Shown here: piece after piece, positions 26,615-38,100 of the stretch
How positions within the stretch are numbered: the first letter of the stretch is position 1
How the letters are laid out: every line of letters begins with the position of its first letter
Assembly (NCBI GenBank): GCA_041583495.1
Contig: JBFHFS010000023.1
Location: 1-64,000, forward strand
Length of the DNA: 64,000 nt
From: JBFHFS01 sp041583495
GTDB taxonomy: Bacteria; Bacteroidota; Bacteroidia; Bacteroidales; Marinilabiliaceae
Direction of reading: 5' to 3'
Program-made: the position numbers and the translations under genes
The notes under the pieces: generated by a model
Database searches by the model: none
Told to the model about the DNA's origin: nothing
What the model saw: the letters and a program-made list of their open reading frames with translations, nothing else

Positions 26615-27388
26615 CGAGAGGATTAAGCCTTCACCCGAAATTTCCTTCCCGATGGTTGAAGGAGATCCATAATAGTAAATGCGACCATTTCCGTCGATAA
26701 AGGCATTCAAAACTTCCGAAGCATAACAAAAGATCAATCCCGAGCCATAAAGCTTCACATCGGCCAAAGTCATTTCTAAGGCAGCTGCATCGATCTTCCC
26801 GGAACCCTCCAAAAACAAGTCCAGGTTTTCCCCGGTGCCCGACAACAAGACCTCACCTGAGCCTTTTTGTTTTAACTCCAGCGTTCTAAAATCCCCATTG
26901 ATATTGAGGTAGGTACTGCCTTCATTGAAAATAGTTAAAAGGGTACAATCCACATAACGTCCAAAGAATTCTGAAACCCCCAGGAGGGTCAAATCAAGGC
27001 TTTCATTTACCAGGGTGTCGGCACTAATCGTTCCTCCCCCCATCACCTCCACCGAAGTGAGTGAAGGCACCACAACATTTACATTAATGGGTTGCCTGGG
27101 GAAAAGATCAAAATTGAGCTTGCGGCTAATGGTGAGCTGATTGTTAACCACCTCTGTTGTCACGTATAACAACAAATTAGAATCGCACTCCACCTCAACA
27201 CTTTGCGTGTCACCACTCTTTAGTTCCACAACAAAATCGGTGTCAAGATATATTTTCGAAAAAGCAGATAAATTGCGCGACCGAACCACACGGTTACCGT
27301 CACCCACAACATCCACATTCAGAATGCCGTCGCAGGAACCCAGACCGATGAAACCCAGAACTAAATAAATGTGAAGTCGCTTATGCAT
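26606..27388 (-). CDS. Head-GIN domain (DUF2807) lipoprotein
   Basis: A 260-aa putative cell-envelope lipoprotein. The ATG at 27386-27388 gives the signal MHKRLHIYLVLGFIGLGSC with a lipobox (GSC). An upstream in-frame start would add about 39 residues of a second hydrophobic leader and is less likely. The body is a repetitive beta-rich head-GIN/DUF2807 domain (SAFSKIYLDTDFVVEL, SVEVMGGGTI, LELKQKGSGEVLLSG, LFLEGSGKIDA) built from short strands with GSG turns, a right-handed beta-helix-like pattern. The family is widespread in Bacteroidota and its function is unknown; an adhesin-like role is only suggested by the fold. Confidence 0.82.
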   Translation of the reverse strand: MHKRLHIYLVLGFIGLGSCDGILNVDVVGDGNRVVRSRNLSAFSKIYLDTDFVVELKSGDTQSVEVECDSNLLLYVTTEVVNNQLTISRKLNFDLFPRQPINVNVVVPSLTSVEVMGGGTISADTLVNESLDLTLLGVSEFFGRYVDCTLLTIFNEGSTYLNINGDFRTLELKQKGSGEVLLSGTGENLDLFLEGSGKIDAAALEMTLADVKLYGSGLIFCYASEVLNAFIDGNGRIYYYGSPSTIGKEISGEGLILSGN

Positions 27389-27579
27389 GTTTCTCGTGAT
27401 AGTTATGCAAAGGTACAAAAGAGAAACAATTAAGAGAGTAGAAATGAAAGACAATCGAGTAGGGAAAGAGGCCTGGTCCCCATATCCCTTCCCCTTCCTA
27501 AGCATTATTCAGTATCATAGATTTCTTGGGGCATATGCAATAAGTTTCTACGCAGGAACTTTCGCTACAGACGGTTTAC

Positions 27580-27607
27580 AAAAAAAAGGGCTGCCAAAAG
27601 GCAGCCC
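27580..27607 (-). terminator. Strong rho-independent terminator of the SusC/SusD operon
   Basis: Read on the minus strand, a perfect 8-bp stem GGGCTGCC/GGCAGCCC with a UUUU loop is followed by eight U's, 24 bp after the SusD-like stop at 27631. Confidence 0.93.
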
Positions 27608-27630
27608 TAAAAGCGTGTTTTGGTTGGAAA

Positions 27631-29487
27631 TTAGTTGCCCGGTCCGCTTCCGTATTGGGGACTTTGTTCATCAAACCACAATCTTTCGGCATTTAGAACA
27701 GATGGCGTACTCACACCTGTTGTAATGCCTTGTTCATCCATTGCGGCCTTAATGTTATCATAGTTGATATCGTCCTGTGTTGGCGTACCCACTTCAAATC
27801 TTCGGGGAATTGGAATCTCAGATCCTGAGACTTTTATCTCTTCCCATGGCAGATAATCACTTCCCTTCTTAGGAACACCTGAACGACGCACCGTAGCCCA
27901 AACATCGCCCGGAGTAGCCATGAAGTTAATATATTGTTGAATATATACTTTTTCAAGACCATCGGTGGATAGGTTATAGGCAGGGTTCAGAAGCAATGCG
28001 TCAATTTCTCCGGCTCTAAGCCTGGTAGCAGCCGCTGCAGCTTCATCGTCATCTTCATAAACCGGGTCACCATTATAGTAAGGGAATTCATTGTCCTCGG
28101 CCAGTGCATCCATCCTGAGAACCGACAGTTTTACCCCCTGAGTAAAATACTCCTGAGCAGACATGGGCAGGCTGGCTCCAAGCAAGGCAAACTCTGCTAA
28201 ATACAAATTGGTTTCGGCCGAACTTCCCAAAATAATGTGCAATGGGGGATCGTTATCCTTAAGTTCAAGAACACGGCCTCCAGGTTTGGTTGGATAAGTA
28301 TAATTGTAAGCGGTTCTGGTTAACTTTTCCGAAAACAAAGAGGTTGCACCATAGCTCTTTGAAACATCGCCGACCGTTATCTTATACAACACACTCTGAT
28401 TAAAATAGATGTCATTGTCGGGATTGATGGTCTCATCAGGCGAAAGTGGTGCACCATGGTAACGCACCCAGGGTTCCCCGGGCCCAGCCCATCCAGCAAA
28501 ATTACCATCTGCATCGTAATTTACATATTGCTCAACATAAGGGGGCAATTCCGTTTCAGTATCGATAAAAGCCTGCACAACCTCTGCGTTAAAGGAGTTT
28601 TTCTTAAAGATAAAACGTAAACGGGGATCTAAATTATCCATCATAAAATCAACCAAATTCCTGGAGGCATGACCAATCCACATGCCATTTCCCGTTCCGT
28701 AATATTTTATCCCTCTCATATAGATAAAATCATCATTTAAATCGTTCATATACCCTACGGAGGAATTGGCCACCTCAGCTGCAATCTCAAGTGCCCTGGC
28801 TTTATCTGCATTAACCAGGCGGGCTGCGATTTTAAGCTTCAGCAAGTTACAGAATTTAGCCCATTTTGAATAGTCCCCACCATAGATTACATCCTGTGAC
28901 CCAAGGCTGAATTGACCATCGGTATTGGCTAAAACACTTAAGGCTTCATCGAGCTCGTCAAGCCAAACATTGAACAAGGCCTGTTGATTATCTAAAACCG
29001 GGGTAAATAAAGGGGGATTGGTATACGGAGCCAATCCTGCCTCGGTATAAACCAGTGAACCTGTATTATCGGTATTAACCATGGCCGGTTGGATCTGGAT
29101 AGGATAAGTAATGGCTTTAAGCGCCTGATAGGTTGCTTTTTCCTCATCATCCATCGCATCGATTCGATTACGTACATCCATTGTTTGGGGAAACAAACCG
29201 GAGTATATACCCTGGCTGGCCGAAGGTCCCATTTCAGTAAAATTGGCATCATTTCCTCCTTGTGTGGTAGTTACCTGAACCCAGGGAAAGATATACTGAA
29301 AATTATTGTAGAACCAGTTGGTATAATCATTAGAATACATCTGTTCTATCGCTTTGGAAACAGAGTATCTGAGATCGGGCTCTGACAACGTGGAGGGGTC
29401 AGAGTTAAGTTCTGCAAACTTATCTCTTTCACAACCTATAGCCAACACAAGAAGCAGAGCAAATAATATTTTAATTTTTCGTTTCAT
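27631..29487 (-). CDS. SusD/RagB-family nutrient-binding lipoprotein (second pair)
   Basis: A 618-aa outer-membrane lipoprotein of the SusD-like type that binds nutrients with its SusC partner. The start at ATG 29485-29487 gives MKRKIKILFALLLVLAIGC with lipobox AIGC; another ATG three codons upstream is possible. The FAELNSDPSTLSEPDLRYS segment after the lipid anchor, an internal NLYLAEFALLGA helix and a C-terminal ERLWFDEQSPQYG element are shared with the other SusD-like protein in this window, so the two are paralogues. It follows the 1160-aa SusC by 18 bp and ends at a strong terminator. The ligand is unknown; no glycoside hydrolase is adjacent. Confidence 0.94.
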   Translation of the reverse strand: MKRKIKILFALLLVLAIGCERDKFAELNSDPSTLSEPDLRYSVSKAIEQMYSNDYTNWFYNNFQYIFPWVQVTTTQGGNDANFTEMGPSASQGIYSGLFPQTMDVRNRIDAMDDEEKATYQALKAITYPIQIQPAMVNTDNTGSLVYTEAGLAPYTNPPLFTPVLDNQQALFNVWLDELDEALSVLANTDGQFSLGSQDVIYGGDYSKWAKFCNLLKLKIAARLVNADKARALEIAAEVANSSVGYMNDLNDDFIYMRGIKYYGTGNGMWIGHASRNLVDFMMDNLDPRLRFIFKKNSFNAEVVQAFIDTETELPPYVEQYVNYDADGNFAGWAGPGEPWVRYHGAPLSPDETINPDNDIYFNQSVLYKITVGDVSKSYGATSLFSEKLTRTAYNYTYPTKPGGRVLELKDNDPPLHIILGSSAETNLYLAEFALLGASLPMSAQEYFTQGVKLSVLRMDALAEDNEFPYYNGDPVYEDDDEAAAAATRLRAGEIDALLLNPAYNLSTDGLEKVYIQQYINFMATPGDVWATVRRSGVPKKGSDYLPWEEIKVSGSEIPIPRRFEVGTPTQDDINYDNIKAAMDEQGITTGVSTPSVLNAERLWFDEQSPQYGSGPGN

Positions 29488-29505
29488 ATTTACCATTTTA
29501 ATAGG

Positions 29506-32500
29506 TTAGAAATCAACACTTAAAGTCACTGTATAAGAGGCAACGTAGGGTCTGAAAGACCGTTCGCGGAACGATTCCGTACTACTGGTTCCCCTAAAAC
29601 TTTCAGGGTTAATGTTGTTGGGAAGCGAATTATACAGATAAGCCACATTCCTGGCATTAAGTGCCACATAAACATTCTGCGCTTTTATTTTCTGTGCCAA
29701 TGACCTTGGAAGGTTATAACCTATAGCAACATTACGAAGAGCAATATACTTGACTTCATCAAACCAACTGTCGTTGATCACACCGCCACCCCAGGAGCTG
29801 TTTCTCCAGTTCCACCAGCTGGCATGCGTTGGTTCAACATATCCGGCATCATAAGCCTCCTGGTAGGTCATCCCGCCAACATTTACAACTGAGCCACCTG
29901 GAGAGGTAACCTCCTGTCCTTCTTTAAAAACAGCGTTGGGAATAATTCCGTCATGATAGACCCGTCCCTGTGTATCGGCATATTGAGACGTCCAGGTAAT
30001 GCCACCATGTTCTTCATCTCTTCCATACAAGGATTCTTCCAACAAACCCCAGGCAGTTCCATACTTACTGGAAAAGGAGGCCATATGACCGCCAAAACGG
30101 GCGTCTAAAAGGAATGAAAAGGTAAAATCTTTCCAGATAAAGGAGTTATCCCAGGAGCCTTCAAAGTCGGGTTGTACTTTACCCACCTTTTCAACCTCTC
30201 CACTTCGGGTGAGATTACCGGCCCGATAGGAGTCGTACCAGGTCAACACCTTCATTCCATTACGAGCATCGCCTTCATCTCCCTGCCACTCAAGAGGTTT
30301 GGTATCCGACATAATGACACCATATTCTCCATCTTCATAAGCCACCGATCCAACCCGGAAGTTACCATAAGTGATATCGCCACCCAGGTTTTTATAGGCC
30401 CCCACTTCTTCACGTAGTTCTGATATCACGGTTTTATTGTTCCAGTAGTTGAAGGTAGAAGTCCATTCGAAATTCGGTAGTTTAACAGGCGTCACCTTCA
30501 ACGAAAGTTCCACTCCTTTATTGGTCATGGTTCCAATATTAGTAAACATACTGTTGTAACCAGACTCTGAGGGGATTGGAATGTTTCCGATTTGATTTTT
30601 AATCGTTTCATCGTAATAGGCAAAATCCACCCCAATACGGTTGTTGAACAACCTCAAGTCGAGCCCGGCCTCATAAGAGTTTTTTCGTTCCGGTTTTATA
30701 TCGGGGTCAACCAAAGTAGTAGAACGCGAATTAAGGTATATATAACTATTGTTTTCCTGTTCTGTAGAGCCAAGACTATATCCCTTATTAATAGCATAGG
30801 CACCGGTGTCGTTACCGACCTGTGCCCAGGACAGACGCAGTTTACCAAATGAAACCCAGGAGGGAAGCTGAAACGTTTCATTAAATAACCATGAGGTACT
30901 CACCGAGGGATAAAAGTACGAATAGTTACCCGTGCCATCGGTGTAAACCAACGCTGAAGACCAGTCGTTACGCCCGGTGATATCCACATAGAGTTGATCC
31001 CTCCAGTCGAGGTTAAGCATATAATAAAACGAATTTATTTGTTTGGTCGAATAAATGCTCCCATCTGACCCCTTGGTTTCCTTGGAATTATCTAAATAAA
31101 AGCGACCGGGAACAATAAGGCCTCCATTGGTCCAGGCACTGGTAAAGGATTTCTCCTGATCCCAGATTTCCCCTCCCAGAATTAAGTTGGCCGAGATATC
31201 CTGAGTCAGATCTCGCTTAATATTAGCGATGAGTTTTCCGGTTCGGCTAACATCCCGGTCGTTCCTCAACTGATAGCTCCCGCCTTCATTCGCATATCCC
31301 TGTCCCAGCGTTTTGTTTTCAGCAGCAATAGTGTAATAATTCATATTGGCTTCCGCCGTCAAGGAGATCCAATTGGTGATATCGGCTGTTAAACGAACTA
31401 TAGGGCGGGTTACACTTTCTTCCCTGGTACTCTCATTCAAATTATAAGCAAACCAAACGCTGTTACCCGGTACATTGGCATAGGTATCCCCATAAGCTGA
31501 AGAAGGGACTCCGCCATGCGGGGCCTGCCAGACTTCTCTTTTCTTCCATTTGCTGGCATCGTACCATGGCTCGAAGGTTCCATATAAAAACGAGTCTCCC
31601 AGATCATTGCGTGGATTCTTTGGATTGGAGAGAGTATAAGAAATGGAAGCTTCTGCCTTTAACCAGTCCGTTAGATTATACGAGGAATTCAGCAAAAAGG
31701 AATTTCTACTGAACTCATCCTTGGCGAGTGTTCCGGTTCGGTAATTGTACGAATTGGACATATAAAAACTACCCCTGTCATTGGCCCCACTCAGAACCAC
31801 AGAAGTATTACTGTTCTTCCCCATGTCGTAAATATCCTTCATATGGTCTTTAAAGGCCACATAAGGGGTGAGAGACCGGTCGAAATCTTCAATACTGATC
31901 GAAGGGTCATATTTGGGTCCATAGTATGTTGATCCGGCAGGATGACTTAGTTTGGTGGGGATGCCATCCTCGTTGTAATTAAACTGGTTAACATCGTACT
32001 TGTAATAATTCCCATTCGCATCCTTTTCTCCATAACCAATAAAGCCGGCCACATCCCCTTTCCCATACTGGTATTGGATAGCAGGTTGATCGTAGACATA
32101 ATCCATACCAAAAGACTGAGTCACTTTTATGCCCATTCCTTTTTTGCCTTTGCCATCTTTGGTTTTTATAACAATCGCTCCGTTGATTCCGCGAGACCCA
32201 TAGAGGGCGGTAGCAGCGGCTCCTTTCAATACCGAAACCGACTCATAATCGTCGGGGTTAAGGTTCTTCAACTGGTTCCCAAAATCATTTGGATTGGAAC
32301 TCCAGTCGGCACTGGCATTAGAAATGTCATTCTCAAGAATCACCCCGTCAATCACAAAAATAGGTTGGTTATTATTGGAGTTCAGTACCGAAACCCCACG
32401 AACCTGAATTTTGGAGTTCCCAAACAACCCTCCATCCGATCCGCCAATACTCAACCCGGCAGCTTTTCCCTGAAGAGCCAATACGGGATTTACGGTATTA

Positions 32501-32988
32501 ACCGCAGCAATCTCATCCCCCTGAACTTCGGTCATGGCAAATCCCAGTGTTTTCTGCTCCCTGGGAATATTCAATGCCGTCACCACCACCTCATCCAGCC
32601 CGAGGGTTTCCGAGACCAAAATAACATCGATCACACTCCGACCATTTACCGGAATCTCCTGAGTTGTGAATCCGATAAAAGAAAAAACAAGGTTGGAATT
32701 CTCTGGTACCTTTACCGAATATTTGCCATCTATGTCGGAAATGGTCCCGGTGGTCGTTCCCCGGAGGGCAATATTCACCCCTGGAACCGGATCACCGCTG
32801 GTATCGACAACGGTTCCTGTAACGGTAACAATTTGAGCTTGTTGAATTTGATCAGCATTCAACGCTACTTCAGCAAAAGCAGAGGTAAAACTTCCCATTG
32901 CCAAAAAGCCAGCCAATGCGAAAGCACACCATCTGCCGCTTCTTTTTCCCTTTAAGGTAAAAGAGAAACAACTTTTTAATCGCTTCAT
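29506..32988 (-). CDS. SusC/RagA-family TonB-linked outer membrane receptor (second pair)
   Basis: A 1160-aa receptor. The signal peptide is an N-terminal basic stretch followed by FALAGFLAMGSFTSAFAEV. It is followed directly by a CarboxypepD_reg-like domain (VTGTVVDTSGDPVPGVNI), a TonB plug (LDEVVVTALNIPREQKTLG, PIFVIDGVILEND, ESVSVLKGAAATALYGSRG) and the barrel, ending in an aromatic beta-strand (YTVTLSVDF). It lacks the STN domain that its paralogue at 35.2-38.8 kb has. It is translated just upstream of its SusD partner. A 386-bp gap with a near-perfect 20-bp direct repeat precedes it, which suggests a separate promoter from the first pair. Confidence 0.95.
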   Translation of the reverse strand: MKRLKSCFSFTLKGKRSGRWCAFALAGFLAMGSFTSAFAEVALNADQIQQAQIVTVTGTVVDTSGDPVPGVNIALRGTTTGTISDIDGKYSVKVPENSNLVFSFIGFTTQEIPVNGRSVIDVILVSETLGLDEVVVTALNIPREQKTLGFAMTEVQGDEIAAVNTVNPVLALQGKAAGLSIGGSDGGLFGNSKIQVRGVSVLNSNNNQPIFVIDGVILENDISNASADWSSNPNDFGNQLKNLNPDDYESVSVLKGAAATALYGSRGINGAIVIKTKDGKGKKGMGIKVTQSFGMDYVYDQPAIQYQYGKGDVAGFIGYGEKDANGNYYKYDVNQFNYNEDGIPTKLSHPAGSTYYGPKYDPSISIEDFDRSLTPYVAFKDHMKDIYDMGKNSNTSVVLSGANDRGSFYMSNSYNYRTGTLAKDEFSRNSFLLNSSYNLTDWLKAEASISYTLSNPKNPRNDLGDSFLYGTFEPWYDASKWKKREVWQAPHGGVPSSAYGDTYANVPGNSVWFAYNLNESTREESVTRPIVRLTADITNWISLTAEANMNYYTIAAENKTLGQGYANEGGSYQLRNDRDVSRTGKLIANIKRDLTQDISANLILGGEIWDQEKSFTSAWTNGGLIVPGRFYLDNSKETKGSDGSIYSTKQINSFYYMLNLDWRDQLYVDITGRNDWSSALVYTDGTGNYSYFYPSVSTSWLFNETFQLPSWVSFGKLRLSWAQVGNDTGAYAINKGYSLGSTEQENNSYIYLNSRSTTLVDPDIKPERKNSYEAGLDLRLFNNRIGVDFAYYDETIKNQIGNIPIPSESGYNSMFTNIGTMTNKGVELSLKVTPVKLPNFEWTSTFNYWNNKTVISELREEVGAYKNLGGDITYGNFRVGSVAYEDGEYGVIMSDTKPLEWQGDEGDARNGMKVLTWYDSYRAGNLTRSGEVEKVGKVQPDFEGSWDNSFIWKDFTFSFLLDARFGGHMASFSSKYGTAWGLLEESLYGRDEEHGGITWTSQYADTQGRVYHDGIIPNAVFKEGQEVTSPGGSVVNVGGMTYQEAYDAGYVEPTHASWWNWRNSSWGGGVINDSWFDEVKYIALRNVAIGYNLPRSLAQKIKAQNVYVALNARNVAYLYNSLPNNINPESFRGTSSTESFRERSFRPYVASYTVTLSVDF

Positions 32989-33374
32989 AGAACTACTTTT
33001 GATGAATAATTAAAAAAACTAATAAAACAAACGGGTCCGTCCATCTCAAGAACAACAGAAAGCCCATCAGATCAAGGATTGCATCAAACAAACAGAAATA
33101 TTTCTAACATTCTTTCCTGTTCATAATTCAATACAACCTGACCAGAGAAACCCCCACCTCATTTTTATTTATTTTTTTTAATTTATTTACAATCGACCCG
33201 CACAACAGGTTAATTTGTTCAGATTGGTTAAATCGCGAGCATCAAACAATCAGAAATAACAACGAAAAAAACGAAGGGTAAAAAATTAACAGGAGGAGAG
33301 ACATGTAAGAATTAATGCCACTGATAGCGAAACCACAAAGGCTTTAATATATTGGGAACAGGATTTTAAGTGGG
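32989..33374 (-). promoter_or_regulatory. Gap between the two SusC/SusD pairs with a 20-bp direct repeat
   Basis: This 386-bp AT-rich non-coding stretch separates the first SusD stop from the second SusC start (both minus strand). Two direct copies of GCATCAAACAAnCAGAAATA (19 of 20 identical) lie at 33081-33100 and 33239-33258, 158 bp apart. This looks like a regulator-binding pair or a promoter duplication for the second SusC gene. No clear terminator was found after the first SusD gene. Confidence 0.5.
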
Positions 33375-35102
33375 CTATTGACTGCCAAATTCCGGCGAAC
33401 AAATATCCCACCAAACCCGCTCCTGGTTGAGTGTCTGAGGATCGGTAGCACCCACGGTAAAGCCCTGTTGAATCATCGCCTGATTAAAATAATCGGAATT
33501 GGTAGTTACCGAGGGAGCCAAAATTGGCCATCGACGAGGTAATATGAGTTCAACATTCCCAGCCTGAAAGGGATGCCAATTAAGCAGCTGGCTGTTTACA
33601 AAAGGAATGCCGGTTCGTCTGGCCAGAGTAAAATTTTCATTGGGCAACTTAAAAAAGTTGATGTACTGCTGCAAGTAAATCTTTTCGAGAGGATCACCCG
33701 GAGCATCCCAATCAAACTTCGACTCCCGAATATATTCCTCCAGGCCCGACTGGGAAAAAGTCAGCGAATCAATCATGGGGATATCGGCTTCCTGAGCCAC
33801 CTTCCAATAGGTTCTAACCGAGAGATCTATCCCTTTTTCGTACCAGACTCTTGCATCGGTTGTCAGATAACCTTTTTCTGCAAGCTCGGCTAAATAAAAA
33901 CAGACTTCTGCTGCACTGAACATTACATCCACATAGGTGCCATTTCTATTATTGGTTTTTGGTGCAAATAAAAACCGGTTCAATCGCGACAACTGGTAGA
34001 CCCGCACATTATCACTATCCCGAAATACATCGAAGTAGTCGCCCAGGTTACTACTATCGGGTTCTACCGGCCCCCCAAAAAAACGATCCCAGATGGAGGT
34101 GATGGTATCGGGAATAATTTCGGGGACAGGAAGCTGTGCCATGCGCATACCCGTTAACCGGGCCTGATCCATGTCGTTGGGTTCAAAAAACCAGAGGGTG
34201 CGGGGGTCGCGATTACTTTTTAACATTTCCATGAACGGGGCCGCTGCCACGGCCCCGTTGTAGATGTCGATTGCGGGTCCGGTATAGCTCTCATCGGGAG
34301 CCCACCAAAACTGCTCATCCATATTTGTAATAAGGCCCGCAGGGCTCTCCCAGGCTTCTTGGATCATCTTCCGCATCAGTTCCGGATTGGCTTTCTCAAG
34401 CCGAACAGCTATTCTAAGCTTTAAACTGTTGGCCAATCTGGCCCACAAAAGCCAATCGCCCTGGTAAACAAAGTCATCCTCCCCGGTGGTGACCGACTCC
34501 TGATCCTGCTCACTTAAGAGAGCAGAAATAGCACTGTTCAATTGTTCATGCCAAAGATCAAAAAGCTGTGCCTGAGTATCGTAAGACATTAAAAACTCCA
34601 GAGAATCCCTCCCTTTCATACTTTCCTGGTAGATCAACGACCCGTAAACGTCCGTCACTCTCAACCCCTGCATTATTTGTAATATATAGGTCAGGTGATA
34701 CAACTTATTATAGGGCAGCTTCTCGATGGAATTCATCCCCTCAATCTGCATTCTAATCTCTGCCAGGTTAGGCATTATCTCCCGATAAAAGCTCCAATAC
34801 CTTCCCCCCGTATTGTAGATAAAATTCATATCTGCTTTATTACCGTCCACAGGCACCACCTGCTGGATCATCGGCATAATGTATTGATAATTATCATAAA
34901 ACCATTCCCCATACTGATAACTACCCAGCTTATAGAGAGAATAAACAAAAAGCTGCTCCAACTGGGGGGCGGTAATGGCATTGGGATTTTCATTAATCCC
35001 CGAAAAATCATCGGTACAGGCATTCAGGAGCAAAAGACCTCCCATTACCAACAAAATCATTCTCCTAAAAAAAGCAACTACCATCTCAATTATTTTAAAC
35101 AT
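33375..35102 (-). CDS. SusD/RagB-family nutrient-binding lipoprotein (first pair)
   Basis: A 575-aa SusD-like lipoprotein partnered with the STN-containing SusC just upstream. The signal sequence is a basic AFFRR followed by MILLVMGGLLLLNAC, giving a lipobox cysteine. I place the start at ATG 35100-35102; ATGs at 35082-35084 or 35058-35060 are also possible. A still longer frame would overlap the SusC coding end and is rejected. The SusD hallmarks are the FSGINENPNAITAPQLEQL segment after the anchor, VCFYLAELAEKGYL and the C-terminal ERVWWDICSPEFG. It resembles the other SusD protein in this window along its whole length, so the two pairs arose by tandem duplication. Confidence 0.92.
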   Translation of the reverse strand: MFKIIEMVVAFFRRMILLVMGGLLLLNACTDDFSGINENPNAITAPQLEQLFVYSLYKLGSYQYGEWFYDNYQYIMPMIQQVVPVDGNKADMNFIYNTGGRYWSFYREIMPNLAEIRMQIEGMNSIEKLPYNKLYHLTYILQIMQGLRVTDVYGSLIYQESMKGRDSLEFLMSYDTQAQLFDLWHEQLNSAISALLSEQDQESVTTGEDDFVYQGDWLLWARLANSLKLRIAVRLEKANPELMRKMIQEAWESPAGLITNMDEQFWWAPDESYTGPAIDIYNGAVAAAPFMEMLKSNRDPRTLWFFEPNDMDQARLTGMRMAQLPVPEIIPDTITSIWDRFFGGPVEPDSSNLGDYFDVFRDSDNVRVYQLSRLNRFLFAPKTNNRNGTYVDVMFSAAEVCFYLAELAEKGYLTTDARVWYEKGIDLSVRTYWKVAQEADIPMIDSLTFSQSGLEEYIRESKFDWDAPGDPLEKIYLQQYINFFKLPNENFTLARRTGIPFVNSQLLNWHPFQAGNVELILPRRWPILAPSVTTNSDYFNQAMIQQGFTVGATDPQTLNQERVWWDICSPEFGSQ

Positions 35103-35173
35103 AGAGACCCAGGGCTCTTTTCCACGCCAATCTTTTCTGTAACCTTCCGCCGAATACTGCTGATTAAACATCT

Positions 35174-38100
35174 TCAAAAATTTAGCGTTAACGCCAACCC
35201 GATGGTTCTTAAATAAGGACTCAGACCCCACTCGTGAGAAGCTGCAGCCCGGTTGCTTCTTATTCCAAAGGGATGCATATTATTGGGCAAACTCTTATAG
35301 ATATATCCCAGATTACGCCCAAAAAGCGTGAGACTGCCACCCTCCACCTTAAGGTTTTTAAATAAAAGCCCCGAAAAAGAGTAGGAAAGGCTGACACTTC
35401 TTATCCCAATATAGCTGTTTTCGAGCACCATATTGTTGTCGACCACTCCAGTTGACCAACTGTTTGAATAATAATGCCAGAAAGAGGCATGTACCGGTTC
35501 GACCAACCCCTGTTCATAAGCCTCTTTATACGACATATTCCCCACGGATTGCCCATCGATTACGGTTTCTGATTCAAATACACCTTGTGGAATCATCCCA
35601 TCGTTGTAAAGGTTCCCCGAACTATTTGCCCAGGAAATTCCCCCATAATCCTCATTGCGATATTTCATAGAACCCTCCAACAAACCATAAGCCATACCAT
35701 AACGGTTTGAGTAGGAGACCACATCCCCCCCGATTTTATAATCAAAAAGGCCGGATAGTACAAAATTCCAAAAATTAAGACCCAATTTAACGGCTCCATA
35801 AAAGTCGGGATTTATATTCCCCACAACTCTCTTCTGGTTACTGCGCAAGGGGTAGGCCCCCCTGGCATACTCGTCCCATCTTAACACCGGCCATCCGTTT
35901 TTTTCATCCGAGGAATTGTTTCCATTGGTGTAAAGTAAAGGGGCGGCGTCACTCATCAGCAATCCCATAGGTTCACCCTCAATAGCCACCGAAGCCGTTC
36001 GGGCATTTCCATAGGTAGGTGAGTTTTCCAGCACCAATTCAGTAACTCCCCCGGCAAGGGTAACTACCCGGTTTCTATTTTTAGTAAAATAAAACCCGGC
36101 GGACAGCTGAAAATCATCCCCTTTAAAAGGCACCGTTTGCAACGACAACTCCACGCCATCATTTAAAATATTGCCGGCATTTTTCACAACATAATCGACC
36201 CCGGACTCGGGGGGAGCTGACACCGTAATTATCTGATCGTAGGTGTTTTCATGATACCATGAAAAATCAATTTGCACCCGGTTTTTAAAAAAGCTGAGTT
36301 CGGTGCCTACTTCCAGGGCCCGTTTTCGCTCGGGTCGGATATCTTTAGAACGTGCATAATTTTCATTATGGGTAATCAATGGGATGGTGAGACCATTAGT
36401 TTGAAGCCGGCCTTCCAGCTCAAACCATTGATTAATACTAAATGCAGAAAATCCATTGCCCACTTGGGCCACGGAAGCTCTTAACTTCCCGAACAAAAGC
36501 CAGGAGGGCAAATCAAAAGTATCGGAAAAGACCCAGGCCGCACTTAAGGAGGGATAACAAAAGCCCAGCGTACCCGAACCGTCGGCATAAGCCAGGGTTG
36601 AGGACCAATCGTTTCGACCGGTAAAGGTTAAATAAATCTGATCCTTCCAGTCCCATTCCCCGGAAAGAAAGATCGATTGCGTTTGCAACTGTTCAGTCAC
36701 TTGTTCATTGGTTTCCGGTTCTTCGATACTATACTCGAGGCTAAATTTACCCGGTTCCATTAACCCACCTACGCTGTTACTATAGTTGCTCCACACATCC
36801 GAGTCAAAGAGTTCGGCACCCAAGGTGATCTTTAGGCGTGAATGAAAACCCAATGCCCGCTCCGTATTGAGAAGAAGCCGGTAGGTTTTTTGTTTTGTTT
36901 GTTGATTTCCCACCCCATAATATCCACCTTTGTGGTTGAACCCCTGTCCGGGTTCTTTGTCTTTTAGCCGAATTGAATAATTATTTAATCCGGCCGTCAG
37001 CTCATAACTCAACCAGGGAAACAGATCGCCATTCAGTCGGCCAATTAAGCGGCTACCCTGTTCGAACCGGTAATGGATATCCTCGTAATAACTGTACCAT
37101 ATGGAATGACCCGGAATCTGATAATTGGGATCCTCATTGTCGGCAGATGGAATCCCTCCATGGGAAGCCATGTAGGTTTTTTTCCATTTGGAAGCGTCAT
37201 AATCCCGTCCCAGTTCTCCGGTCATAAAAGCTTGCTGAACCTCTCCCGAAGGAGGATTCCAAAGCTGGGAACCGGTATAGGAAAAAAGAAGCGTAGCCCT
37301 GATTTGCTTCATCAGCTCATAAGATAAGTTTCCACTTAAGGCATCCCGCAAAAAATTATTTCGATAATAGACCCCATTTTCCTGTGTGCGCGAATAGGAC
37401 AACCTAAAACTCACTTCTTCTTTCATTCCTTTAATGCTCACATGCGAATTAGAGTAAAGCCCCTGCCTAAAAGTTTCGAGGTAGTTATCGGGATGAGGGC
37501 CATAATGGATCCACTCTCCATCACGGTATCGAATAAGTGTGTTTTCATCCATAGGTGGGCCAAATGAAAGCATGGTACTGTTAACCATCGGATCGCCTAA
37601 ACCATTTACTCGGAAACCCGAAGATGGAGCAAACCGGTCTTCCAAATAGGTGGCATAACCGGCAACGGTTCCTGCACCATATACATCCTGAAAATCAGGT
37701 CCAGCGTAAACACTCTTCACATGAAACGTCTGAGACACATTCACCCCAACCCCGCTTTTCTGCTTCCCCTTTTTAGAGGTTATCAGCACCACCCCATTCA
37801 TGGCTTTTGACCCATAAAGGGCAGCAGCTGCTGCCCCTTTTAAAATGGTTACCGACTCAAAATCATCCGGGTTAAGGCTTTTTAAGGTATTACCCCAATC
37901 CAGCCCCCCCCATTCATCCCCACCTCCGGTACTATTATCCATAATAATGCCATCCACAACAAATACGGGTTGGTTATTTTCCCGGAAAGTACTATTGCCA
38001 CGAATCGTTATGCGTGAAGATCCATACACCCCACCATCAGTGGGTTGAACTTCAAGCCCCGCCGTCTGTCCCATAAGAGAGGTAACCGGATTAATTGAGT

